From the NCBI GenBank assembly GCA_030867875.1, contig JAOWCC010001634.1, positions 133,028,807-133,092,806 of the forward strand: a DNA stretch of 64,000 nucleotides. Direction: 5' to 3'. A program made the translations under genes and the position numbers. Positions 10,545 through 18,879 of this stretch are shown here, in pieces (position 1 is the stretch's first letter; each line of letters begins with the position of its first letter). The notes below the pieces were generated by a model that was given only the letters and a program-made list of their open reading frames with translations, ran no database searches and was not told the origin of the DNA. This DNA is from Actinernus sp. WN-2022. Lineage: Eukaryota; Cnidaria; Anthozoa; Actiniaria; Actinernidae.

Positions 10545-11510
10545 GGTTCGTGGCTTTCGCAATAGGATTGTAGTTTCGAAATAGGATTGTAGATTTGCAA
10601 TAGGATTGTAGATTTGCAATAGGATCGTAGATTTGCAATAGGATCGTATATTTGCAATAGGATTGTAGATTTGCGATAGGATCGTAGATTTGCAATAGGA
10701 TTGTAGATTTGCAATAGGATTGTACATTTGCAATAGGATTGTAGATTTGCAATAGGATTGTAGATTCGCAAAGGTTCGTGGCTTTGCAATAGGTTCGTGG
10801 CTTTGCAATAGGTTCGTGGCTTTGCAATAGGTTCGTGGCTTCGCAATAGGATTGTAGATTTGCTATCGGTTCGTGGCTTTGCAATAGGTTCGTGGCTTTG
10901 CACTAGGATTGTAGATTCGCAATAGGATTGTAGATTTGCACTAGGATTGTAGATTTGCACTAGGATTGTAGATTCGCACTAGGATTGTAGATTCGCAATA
11001 GGATTGTAGATTCGCAATAGGATTGTAGATTCGCAATAGGATTGTAGATTCGCACTAGGATTGTAGATTCGCACTAGGATTGTAGATTTGCACTAGGATT
11101 GTAGATTTGCAATAGGATTGTAGATTTGCAGTAGGATTGTAGATTCGCACTAGGATCGTAGATTTGCAATAGGATCGTAGATTTGCACTAGGATTGTAGA
11201 TTTGCACTAGGATTGTAGATTTGCAATAGGATGGTAGATTTGCAATAGGATCGTAGATTTGCACTAGGATCGTAGATTTGCACTAGGATTGTAGATTCGC
11301 ACTAGGATTGTAGATTTGCACTAGGATTGTAGATTCGCACTAGGATTGTAGATTTGCAATAGGATCGTAGATTTGCACTAGGATTGTAGATTTGCACTAG
11401 GATTGTAGATTTGCAATAGGATTGTAGATTTCCAATAGGATTGTAGATTTGCACTAGGATTGTAGATTTGAAATAGGTTCATAGCTTTGCAATAGGTTCA
11501 AAGATTCGCA
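10545..11510. repeat. 19-bp satellite, right arm (about 50 units)
   Basis: Inverted counterpart of 9128-9350 (GATTGTAGATTTGCAATAG units), four to five times longer than the left array. A sub-family with TTGCACTAG instead of TTGCAATAG is common only here, so the extra units arose by local expansion in this arm. Confidence 0.95.
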
Positions 11511-11589
11511 AAATGTTCGGAGTTTTGCAGGCATATGTATAAGTAGTCTACTTCGTAGTCGAAGCGAATGCCCTTTTGTTAGAATGCCA

Positions 11590-11960
11590 TATGTAGGCAT
11601 ATAGGAATATGGATATTCTACGAATGTATGGTTCTTGGGGAAAGTGGCCAATGTTCTATCCAACACGGGCCTGGAAGGAAGCCATGGCTACGGCAGTGGT
11701 CTTCGGGTGCGACCCAGATGTCTTTGGAGGCATATCTCGCATCGCCGAAAAAGGGAGAAGGTATTTTGTGCTATGTAGGTGTGGATGATGTTGGAATAGA
11801 AAGTGTGGGGGAAAGCACTCTCTTGCTCTCGGTCCCTTGTATCTCGTGCGAGACGTAGACTTCGAGACTCCTTCGTTGTGCAACGAGGATGGTCTTGTTT
11901 TGCCATGGCCAGATAGTCCAGCATTCCAACGTCTGGCTAGTCTTTGTCCGTCTACGTCGT
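11590..11960 (-). pseudogene. Third gene remnant of the palindromic element, right arm
   Basis: Inverted copy of 8700-9060, also broken across frames (minus-strand fragments with MLDYLAMAKQDHPRC and CEICLQRHLG). Its function is not recognised. Confidence 0.4.
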
Positions 11961-12059
11961 AGACATGCTACACGCATTGGCAGATAGATATGGTGACAAG
12001 TCTGTCCTTCTTCTTGTTTGGTGTGGTTCGAATGTCTCCAAGATAGCAGCGTAGTGGCG

Positions 12060-14000
12060 CTAGAGCCCGTTCCAAGTTTTTGTGCCAATTGCTTCTAGTA
12101 CTCGCTCTAGGAAGAAACCATATGTAGGCGTCTCTTCGTCGGTGGTAGGCTCGCCATTGCTATCTGCAGGAAGAAGATGTAGAATAGTTCTTGGACTACC
12201 ACGGAAGGTGGTTGTAGAATATAGGAAGCAAATGTACTCGCCTGTAGCTAGATCGACTGCTTTGTTGCACTCTGTTCTTTTTGGTGCTGGTACGATGGCA
12301 AGGTTGGGTGGGTGTCTACGAAGCTCGTTGTATGCCTCGTTGGCTTTTTGCAATAGGGCTTCTACCAAAGGCTTGTCTGCTGGGTTTGTGGTCTCTTGCA
12401 GAGATATGGGAATCCATTCGATTTGTCTATTGTTGGCATATAACTTTTTCTCTGGTTGGGTTTGGAAGCGAAGGGTAGGTTTGTTTGGGGATAGTTGGAC
12501 TAGGTAGTATAGTTGAGTGGGGTCGGATCCACACTGCGAGAAGTTGCCCTCGAGTTTGTCGAGTATAGTCGATAGTCCCTTCGTGCTCCATATGGCCATA
12601 TCCTCTCGTACAGCGCTACCTGACACATCGACATCTACAAAGATTCTAGCTGTATTGCCATACTGGCTTTTGCATCTTCGGAACCCTAGGACACGAAAGT
12701 TGGTGTAGGGAAGAAAGAAGTCTAGCTTGTAGGTTGTGGTTTTCGCGGCCATCTCTATCCGGCCTACAACCTCGGCTGTCTTTGCTTCGAAATCTCTCTT
12801 TCCAGATAGGAAGCGTTCCATCTTCGCGATCTCTTCCATCCTTTTCGCTCGAAGTGCGACTTGTTCCTCGACAACTCTACGACGCCACAACTCGGCCTTC
12901 TTCGCATCTGCAATAGCCAACCATCTAGCTAGCCTATGATGTGTAGATAGCGTCGATATTTCGCGATATGTGGGTATCTCTTCCAGTGGCCAGCGAATCT
13001 TTTCTTTCCCTATAGCATTGTTTGTGTGCTTTTCTCGCCATATCCATGCTACTTGGGGGGTTTCTGGAAGCAGTTGGCTTGGTGGAAGGCAGTTGGTGTG
13101 TTTCTGCACTGGTCGTTTGCTGGCGGCAAGAATGGTCGAAGTGTTGGCTGCTTTTGTGTAGCAGGAAGTGGATCTATGTCTATGCCGATGTCTGTGGTCT
13201 CTAGAATATCCACACGAAAGATGGGGCAGCATTGGAATCCAAACTCGGAATTTGTCCATCGTACGGCCTTCTCCCAGTACTGGTCGTTGTCGCATATGGT
13301 AGCTGTGGGAGCTACCCGCACCCCTGCCACCCTCTTTGTCTTGGAATGGGTATACCACGTTGCATGCATATATTGTGTGGGACGGACGATCTGCAAGGAT
13401 ACAACAACGGTCCAGCTCTTGGGCTAGATTTCCCCATTGTCTGGATGGTGGTTGTACTACGAAGAGATCTTGGCCCTGGGTCTGCAGAACCTCCTCTACC
13501 AGCTCTTTCCCCATGTTGGAAGACAACTCTTCGCCGAGACGGCATGCATATAGCGAAACCTCGACACGAGTGCACCCACGAGCCTGGACATCGGGATGCT
13601 GGAACGTTTGGTGGAGATGTTTGTTGGGACAGTCGACAGTCGAATCTCTCCAGCCTCGAAGTTCGAAACAATCTTGTTGTATATCTTCGCACGAATTGTC
13701 TTGCCTGTTGCTGTAGTGCATGCGAATGTAGGTGCACACGTGCTTTCCAACGGAGTCTGTATTGTCCAAGATAGTCGCCCCATAGGAACACATTGCATGG
13801 GCTAGGTCTCCTTGTTCTCGCATATCTTCGTTTTCCAACAGATGGTCCACTAGTGCGGATCTATCTAGTACCCCCGAGAAATCTTGGGTGTAGTCTATGC
13901 TATAGAGCCCATAGCCACAAGGTTCGAGGTGCCTTTCGAGTCCTGCTAGTGTAGACTGCAGCTGCTCCAGCGGAATTTCCGATACATCGACCTTGGCCAC
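12060..14000 (-). CDS. ORF2 of the palindromic element, 646 codons, unknown protein
   Basis: This is the longest open frame in the window. It is intronless, and the listed start is a GTG; protein-like reading continues upstream (IVSTTIARIENDTANRARQAW) to a TAA, so the true start is unclear and may lie in or be fused to ORF1. N-terminal features are YSIDYTQDFSGVLDR (about residues 33-47) and GCTRVEVSLYACR (about 142-154). Between them another frame holds TGKTIRAKIYNK, and a little further on YWEKAVRW and CCPIFRVDI are also out of frame. The 646-codon frame therefore passes through at least two blocks of compensating indels. The order D-x-T-x-D, K-x-Y-N-K, R-V-E-V is loosely like plasmid/phage rolling-circle Rep_trans proteins, but I see no HUH motif and no catalytic Tyr, so this is only a suggestion. 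The C-terminal half has a charged helix (ELWRRRVVEEQVALRAK) and no known motif. Confidence 0.6.
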   Translation of the reverse strand: MAKVDVSEIPLEQLQSTLAGLERHLEPCGYGLYSIDYTQDFSGVLDRSALVDHLLENEDMREQGDLAHAMCSYGATILDNTDSVGKHVCTYIRMHYSNRQDNSCEDIQQDCFELRGWRDSTVDCPNKHLHQTFQHPDVQARGCTRVEVSLYACRLGEELSSNMGKELVEEVLQTQGQDLFVVQPPSRQWGNLAQELDRCCILADRPSHTIYACNVVYPFQDKEGGRGAGSSHSYHMRQRPVLGEGRTMDKFRVWIPMLPHLSCGYSRDHRHRHRHRSTSCYTKAANTSTILAASKRPVQKHTNCLPPSQLLPETPQVAWIWREKHTNNAIGKEKIRWPLEEIPTYREISTLSTHHRLARWLAIADAKKAELWRRRVVEEQVALRAKRMEEIAKMERFLSGKRDFEAKTAEVVGRIEMAAKTTTYKLDFFLPYTNFRVLGFRRCKSQYGNTARIFVDVDVSGSAVREDMAIWSTKGLSTILDKLEGNFSQCGSDPTQLYYLVQLSPNKPTLRFQTQPEKKLYANNRQIEWIPISLQETTNPADKPLVEALLQKANEAYNELRRHPPNLAIVPAPKRTECNKAVDLATGEYICFLYSTTTFRGSPRTILHLLPADSNGEPTTDEETPTYGFFLERVLEAIGTKTWNGL

Positions 14001-14118
14001 GAAATAGGCTTCGGGTTCTTCGTCTGGATATAGCTTGCACCATGCTTGGCGAGCGCGGTTTGCTGTGTCGTTCTCGATTCTAGCAATGGTCGTAGAAACA
14101 ATGCCATTGCTGGCGGGA

Positions 14119-14490
14119 CTAGCAGTGTGGGAAATGGCTACGTACGTAGAGGTGTTTGCCAGTTAGGTTGGAGTTCTGTATTGCGAGCTGTATGGCTGCA
14201 ACCACCTGTTTTGCTTTTCCAGCATCTCCAGTGGAGAGTAGGACCCTTCTTCCTTTGTAGACAACATCCGTACGGGAGAGATAGCCAAACACATACAAGT
14301 CGTCCACGAATGTTGGAAGTCCTTCGAGTGGAACAAGGTTGGTTTGGCCTTCGTTTCCGGCTAGATAGTCCACATCGGAGATATCCGAGACGAGGTTGCT
14401 ATCGTAGGTATTCTCTAGTAGGAGATGGAGGACTGAGTTCTTCTCCACACGAAGTCCCATGCTTTCGAATGTTGCGTGGATAGCTGCCAT
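14119..14490 (-). CDS. ORF1 of the palindromic element, 123 aa, unknown
   Basis: The ATG at 14490 opens 123 codons ending ...RSHFPHC. It is a soluble, mixed alpha/beta-like sequence with no signal peptide or known motif (LPTFVDDLYVFGYLSR in the middle, LLSTGDAGKAKQVVAAI near the end). Its end overlaps, in the +1 frame, protein-like sequence leading into ORF2. ORF1-ORF2 may therefore be one gene with a frameshift (programmed or mutational) or two overlapping genes. The left-arm copy (6668) is interrupted by TAG at 6791. Confidence 0.55.
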   Translation of the reverse strand: MAAIHATFESMGLRVEKNSVLHLLLENTYDSNLVSDISDVDYLAGNEGQTNLVPLEGLPTFVDDLYVFGYLSRTDVVYKGRRVLLSTGDAGKAKQVVAAIQLAIQNSNLTGKHLYVRSHFPHC

Positions 14491-14604
14491 TGTTGTCGTA
14501 GGTTTTTGGTGCGAACAGAATAGTTGCCCTATATCCTTGGGCTACCATTGTCTAATAGGAAGCTTTCGGGCAACAATTTGCATCTGGACTATGGTGGAGG
14601 CCTG

Positions 14605-14745
14605 GACTGCGACCCATTTGGCTGCACATAGGATTTCCGAAAAGTTGTGTAGACTGTGGATCTCCCATCTACTTCCATTGATACAGGATTTCCGAAAAAA
14701 TGGTGCCCCCATCTGGCTACACATAGGATTTCCGAAAAGGTTGCC
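14605..14745 (-). repeat. Subterminal repeats, right arm
   Basis: Mirror image of 6421-6550: three copies of AGGATTTCCGAAAA with flanking CCCATCTGGCTACACAT. Confidence 0.75.
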
Positions 14746-14845
14746 GAAACGGAGGGTTGCCAAAGAAAAAATACGGGTCTAGTTAGGCGGGATTGCAACA
14801 AACAAACGAGGGTGCTGCGCCAGAACCCCCATATTCTATACTACT

Positions 14846-15183
14846 ACTCGAGCAAAATTGATTGATGCTTCAAGTCCGCGGAGTTTACAGACGTCGAGTC
14901 CAGCGAACTCCATCAATTCTCAGATGCTTCGGAGCGAGGATATGGAGCTGTTTCATATCTCCGACAGATTAACCCCTCTCAAACACATTGTAACGCAGAG
15001 CGCATGTGCCGTACATTCGATCTGTGTCCCTTGTAGAGAACGAAGATAAGAGATTTCAAACCTTCGTCAGTAGCTAACGGAGTCTCCGCTATATTAGATC
15101 AATCATTAGCGACACAGGAGATATGTCGACACGAAATCTATAACCGGACCGATGAAGCATCCAGGTGGATGTCAGCCGACTCT
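14846..15183 (+). pseudogene. BEL/Pao LTR-retrotransposon pol relic, downstream piece
   Basis: One plus-strand frame reads SDASERGYGAVSYLR (about 14918-14963), the hallmark start of the BEL/Pao RNase H region, preceded by FTDVESSELHQF. A further typical phrase, EASRWMSAD, lies at about 15155-15180. Stops and frameshifts interrupt it, so it is a relic. It continues the reading seen at 6170-6308, with the palindromic element lying between the two pieces. Confidence 0.8.
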
Positions 15184-15188
15184 CTTAA

Positions 15189-15443
15189 GGCTCGTTTACA
15201 CAGGCGATTTTTGATGCAATTTTTGTCGCGTCCCACTGCAATTTCTCTCGCCGCAAATTTGCGTTAAGTTGCATCAAGTTTCGAACATGCTCGAAACCAG
15301 TGCGACTTGGTGGCGACAAAAATTGCATCAAAATCGCCGCTAGTTTACACGCGCGAGTTGAAAGTGCAACTTCGCTGGCGAGCGAAATTGCAGTGGAAAT
15401 CGCGACACAAATTGCACAAAAAAATCGCCTGTGTATACGGGCC
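15189..15443. mobile_element. Foldback/MITE with GTTTACACAGGCGATTTT arms
   Basis: GTTTACACAGGCGATTTT near the left end is matched inverted by AAAAATCGCCTGTGTATAC near the right. The arms continue through TGCAATTTTTGTCGC and CCACTGCAATTTC. Non-coding. Confidence 0.8.
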
Positions 15444-15730
15444 TTTAAAGTGCCCTCAACCCCAATTTTTATTTTTTTTATTTTCGATAAGAAGAGGCAA
15501 TTTTGAGTATTTCTGCGAAAAGAAATTTGAATTCGCATTAATCGTTGATTTTTTTATGAGCGTTTAAAGATGACAAAATCACGTGTGTTGTGGCGCACGT
15601 CCTAATTATTATAATGAGTTTGTGACGGTAAGTGAAGGAAAAACGTCCGTTTCAGTCGTCAAAATTTACAAAGAGAAGTCCGAGTAGTTGGAAGTAGCCT
15701 GGTCAGCGAAATCAAGAAAAACGACGTTTA

Positions 15731-15930
15731 AATGCTAAATATGTGTGTCGTAGGGGGCTGCAGCAACTGTTAAGACGCCAAGCAAGATATCAGTCCTCAA
15801 AATTCCATTCTGCATGGGAGATGAGATTCGTTAGTCGGAAAGAGGCGCAAGTGGGTTGACTTTGTGAAAGCGAAACGTGCGCATTCATCCATGCTCGGAA
15901 AAAAAATCCTTCACTTGCGTCACAATTCTA
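15731..15930 (+). pseudogene. THAP-type zinc finger relic
   Basis: From ATGTGTGTC near 15740 the reading CVVGGCSNC, then a stop, then RRKWVDFVKAKRA in another frame, matches the start and middle of a THAP (C2CH) DNA-binding domain. THAP domains occur in P-element and Harbinger-type transposases and in host genes derived from them. The distal Cys-x2-His pair is not recognisable. One stop and at least one frameshift make this a pseudogene fragment. Confidence 0.5.
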
Positions 15931-16392
15931 ATGGCGGCGCTTTGCCATCAGATCGCGTTTACAATCGCTCATAAAAAATCAAGGATTAACGAAAATTTAA
16001 AAAAATAATCACAGAATTACTAAAAATCATATATTTTCGAAAATAAAATAAACTTTTTGGGGTTGAGGGGAACTTTAAATAATCGGCGTTGGATACATGA
16101 TTTCCTCAGGGGCCTACCGACATGAGCGATATTTCTCACGACGACTCGGCAATAAAGAAAGCGGCTAAAGTGAACGCGAGTTCAACAGCTCATTTCTTAA
16201 CCTTATAACATTCTTCTTCAAACGAAACTTCTTCTTAGTTTGAAGAAGATAGCATGTATATAGGGTACAAGACAATTAAACCTAGAAATGCTTGGCACGA
16301 AGAGCAAGATGGGAAAGGCAATTGATAACCAATCACTGAATTAACGGATCACACCTGTTAGCGTGAACGAGCTAAACAACGCCGAGAAGGCC

Positions 16393-16425
16393 TACAGACC
16401 AGTTTACGGTTCATGCGCAGTTGTC
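16393..16425 (+). repeat. Solo terminus of the AGACCAGTTTACGG MITE family
   Basis: CAGACCAGTTTACGGTTCAT followed by GCGCAGT matches the terminal inverted repeat of the MITE at 61808-61936. No partner repeat was found nearby. Confidence 0.55.
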
Positions 16426-16632
16426 CAAGTCTTGTTTGAAGGGCGCAATCATTTCTTTACACTTCTTAGGGTTAAGTTTCATGTATGTATTTAGAAGATT
16501 CCTTAGCGCTAATGAATCGCTGTGCTGCATGGTAAGTAATCTAGTTGTGGTTCTTGCTTCTGTGACATGAATTTTGCTGGCACTTCTGGTATTGTGATTG
16601 TGTATATCTTTGTTTAATTTAAAATAATCCTT

Positions 16633-18176
16633 AAAGGAGAACTGAACCCTATAAATCAATCCGACGACTATACAAACTTGTATTCAAGAGAAATAAGTTC
16701 TGCTATTTTATTTCTTTGTGGTGCACGTCTAAAAAGAGGAAATACATTTTGAAGGTCGGAAAAATTCGGACGGATCGAGTAAAACGCAGGGTGCAGGGCA
16801 CGCAGGACCTGGTACGCAGGGCGCGCAGGGTAGCCGGCAGATCACTATCGCGTCCACGTGGAGTTGTGACAAGTGAGCAGGCAAGATGACTTGAATGCTG
16901 CAATCTGATTGGTTGCTCAGCGGGCAAGATTTTTTCATCAGGATTTTCCAAATTCGCTCACAACTCTTCGTAAAGAAAGAGCGATAAAAACCGTACATTT
17001 TGAAAGAAACTAAACAATTTGTTACATGAAGGAAAATACTAATTTAACACTATTTCTGCTTTTTCGTTTTTCAGCTAAAATTCAGCTTTTTATTTATAGA
17101 AATTAATGCAGTTTTTCCGGCTCTCGCCAGTTCGATGAAAACAACTGCAGCAAAAACGCGGCGGCAAAAACGACTGAATTGAATGAAGTTGGATTAGGAG
17201 ACAAATATACTATAGCTGTCAGTGAAATACACAGAAGCTGAAATGGCTGTGACTTCAAAAAAACACAAAGAAAAGTTTGTCTGCCTTACAACGTTACTAC
17301 AATCGTGGTACAAAGAAATAAAATTATTACGGAAACGAGTAAAGTTAGCCTATAACTCTTAGCACACAGTTTCATCAAAGAAAGCAGTTTTTTTTTATTA
17401 TATGGGCTAAGAAATTCAGCATTCACATTTGGTAATTGGCTTATAAATTATGAGTATTTACTAAATAATACTTACAAGTTTGTTTGTATTCTTCTACAGC
17501 TCTCATTGTCAAGTTTTGTAGTGTGCTTATCGCCACTCAAGTGATTTCAATTTGCCGGTTCTTCCACAAATATGCAATTTTTTGTCTCTAGATAATGCGT
17601 TCGGGTTCCTGATAAAGTTGTCATTGAAACCTAGTGCATCTGAGCTGAAGTAAAGTACGGGTCAGTTTTCATCCATAAAAATGCATGTCGGAAAACATGC
17701 GTACCCTGCGTACCCTGCGTACCCTGCGTACCCTGCGTACCCTGCGTACCCTGCGTACCCTGCGTTCCCTGCACCCTGCGTTTTACTCCGTCCGGGAAAA
17801 ATAGCCGATTCTCCGCTGATAAAGCAAGTTTGTGTGACAGCTCAATTCAGTGCTTTTTTCCCCGTATCGTACGTCGTGCATACTAAGGAAATACAACCGC
17901 ACCTTCAGCACAAAGAAAGTACAATTGTGCGCTATTATGAGTCGTTAGTCTATCTATTCAAAGCCGAGAACAACATGACACAATAATTTATTCCCCGTAT
18001 AGTGCAACTTAGTACGTCGCAAATTACAGGAATCGAGCCGTCTGTTGGGAGGAAGGAAGGAAGATTTGCATTCCTTTGACGCAAAACACAGTAAAATAAA
18101 TTTTGGTATGAATCGTTTCATGTTTAGATCTACTCATTGAGCAAAAGGCTTCAGCTTCTTATGCTTCAGTTCTCCT
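16633..18176. mobile_element. Foldback element with CGTACCCTGC array
   Basis: CTTAAAGGAGAACTGAA on the left pairs with TTCAGTTCTCCTTTAAAG on the right (end about 18176). The arms also share AAAACGCAGGGTGCAGGG (about 16782) and its reverse complement (about 17766-17783). A central spacer of about 850 bp is AT-rich and non-coding. The right arm contains a seven-unit tandem array of GCGTACCCT (17698-17772); the left arm has only degenerate GCAGG units. Confidence 0.7.
17698..17772. repeat. 10-bp tandem array CGTACCCTGC
   Basis: Seven near-perfect tandem units inside the right arm of the foldback element. The open frame through it (AYPAYPAYP) is a translation of the repeat. Confidence 0.95.
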
Positions 18177-18520
18177 TTAAAGTTGTGAGTAAGGAATTTA
18201 TTTGGTGAAGACCTTTATAAACAAAGGAACCTTTCTGATATTTTATTTCACATACGTTTAGTAGTCAGTTTTAGCTTGACGAAGGTTTAGTATGATCTCT
18301 GTAACCTGCGCTGGGCTATCTATGATTCTTATTACTCGTTTTTGTAGCTTGAATATTTTGTCCAAATTTGGGACACCATGGCCAGTTTGCCCAGACAATG
18401 TTACAGTATTGTAGATAAAGGAGAACTAAAGTACAATATAACTGGCGACGGGATGGAACATAATGAAGGCTTTAACTTGATTAATGACCTCCAATAGACT
18501 GCCATTTTCAAAGCAACATG

Positions 18521-18709
18521 CAGTGGCGGATCCAGGGGTGGTTACGGGGGTGACATGTCACCCCCCCCCCTTTTGGGCCAAAAACAAATTCTGTATAGGA
18601 ATTCGTAAAAATAAAATACATTCGTTCAAATTTTGTAAGAAATTTCGCACCAGAAACTGTACCGGTCAAAATAGTCACCCCCCTTTTTCAAATCCTGGAT
18701 CCGCCACTG
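18521..18709. mobile_element. hAT-like MITE, 5-bp target duplication ACATG
   Basis: CAGTGGCGGATCCAGG at 18521 is mirrored by CCTGGATCCGCCACTG ending at 18709. ACATG occurs directly on both sides (18516-18520 and 18710-18714). C- and G-rich blocks flank an AT-rich centre. CAG...CTG ends and a short duplication suggest a non-autonomous hAT element of the 5-bp type. Confidence 0.85.
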
Positions 18710-18879
18710 ACATGGTTAATGTGTGGCTTCTCGTCTAGGTGTTGGCTGATATGTACTCCGAGAAATATAGTCGAGTTAACTCGTTCGATATTTTGGTTAT
18801 CAATTTTAATAACATTCCCTGAGTTAGAAAGAAACACGTTTATTCCTAGCATGAAATACAATTTGTTTGGTTTTCTTAA

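Larger units (their letters stand above)
6308..14852. mobile_element. 8.5-kb palindromic mobile element, family not recognised
   Basis: The left end (TATAGTATAGAATATGGGGG from 6315) and the right end, read on the other strand (TAGTAGTATAGAATATGGGGG-like from 14845), are inverted copies. The two halves are inverted copies almost throughout. Order from each end inward: terminal repeat, three TTTTCGGAAATCC subterminal repeats, ORF1, ORF2, a third gene remnant, 19-bp satellite, 28-bp satellite, then a GCTAGA-rich axis near 9.9 kb. The left arm is about 3.6 kb and the right about 4.9 kb; the difference comes from a deletion inside left ORF2 and from a longer satellite on the right. ACTCGAG (6308-6314 and 14846-14852) is a direct repeat and probable 7-bp target duplication, since the host BEL/Pao reading continues across it. 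No transposase, integrase or polymerase motif was recognised. A tail-to-tail dimer of a smaller replicon is one reading. Confidence 0.85.

Noticed and set aside
9295..11264. Long overlapping ORFs on both strands (FCGAICFLSF, NKWHRKKDRK, YCKSTILLQIYDPIANL repeats)
   Set aside because: They are translations of the 28-bp and 19-bp satellites, open in all frames because the repeat lacks stops. They are not genes.
9128..11510. CRISPR-like regular array
   Set aside because: Units are directly adjacent with no unique spacers, and the genome is eukaryotic. It is a satellite.
17681..17790. Tyr-Pro-Ala repeat protein
   Set aside because: Translation of the 10-bp CGTACCCTGC array inside a foldback arm.
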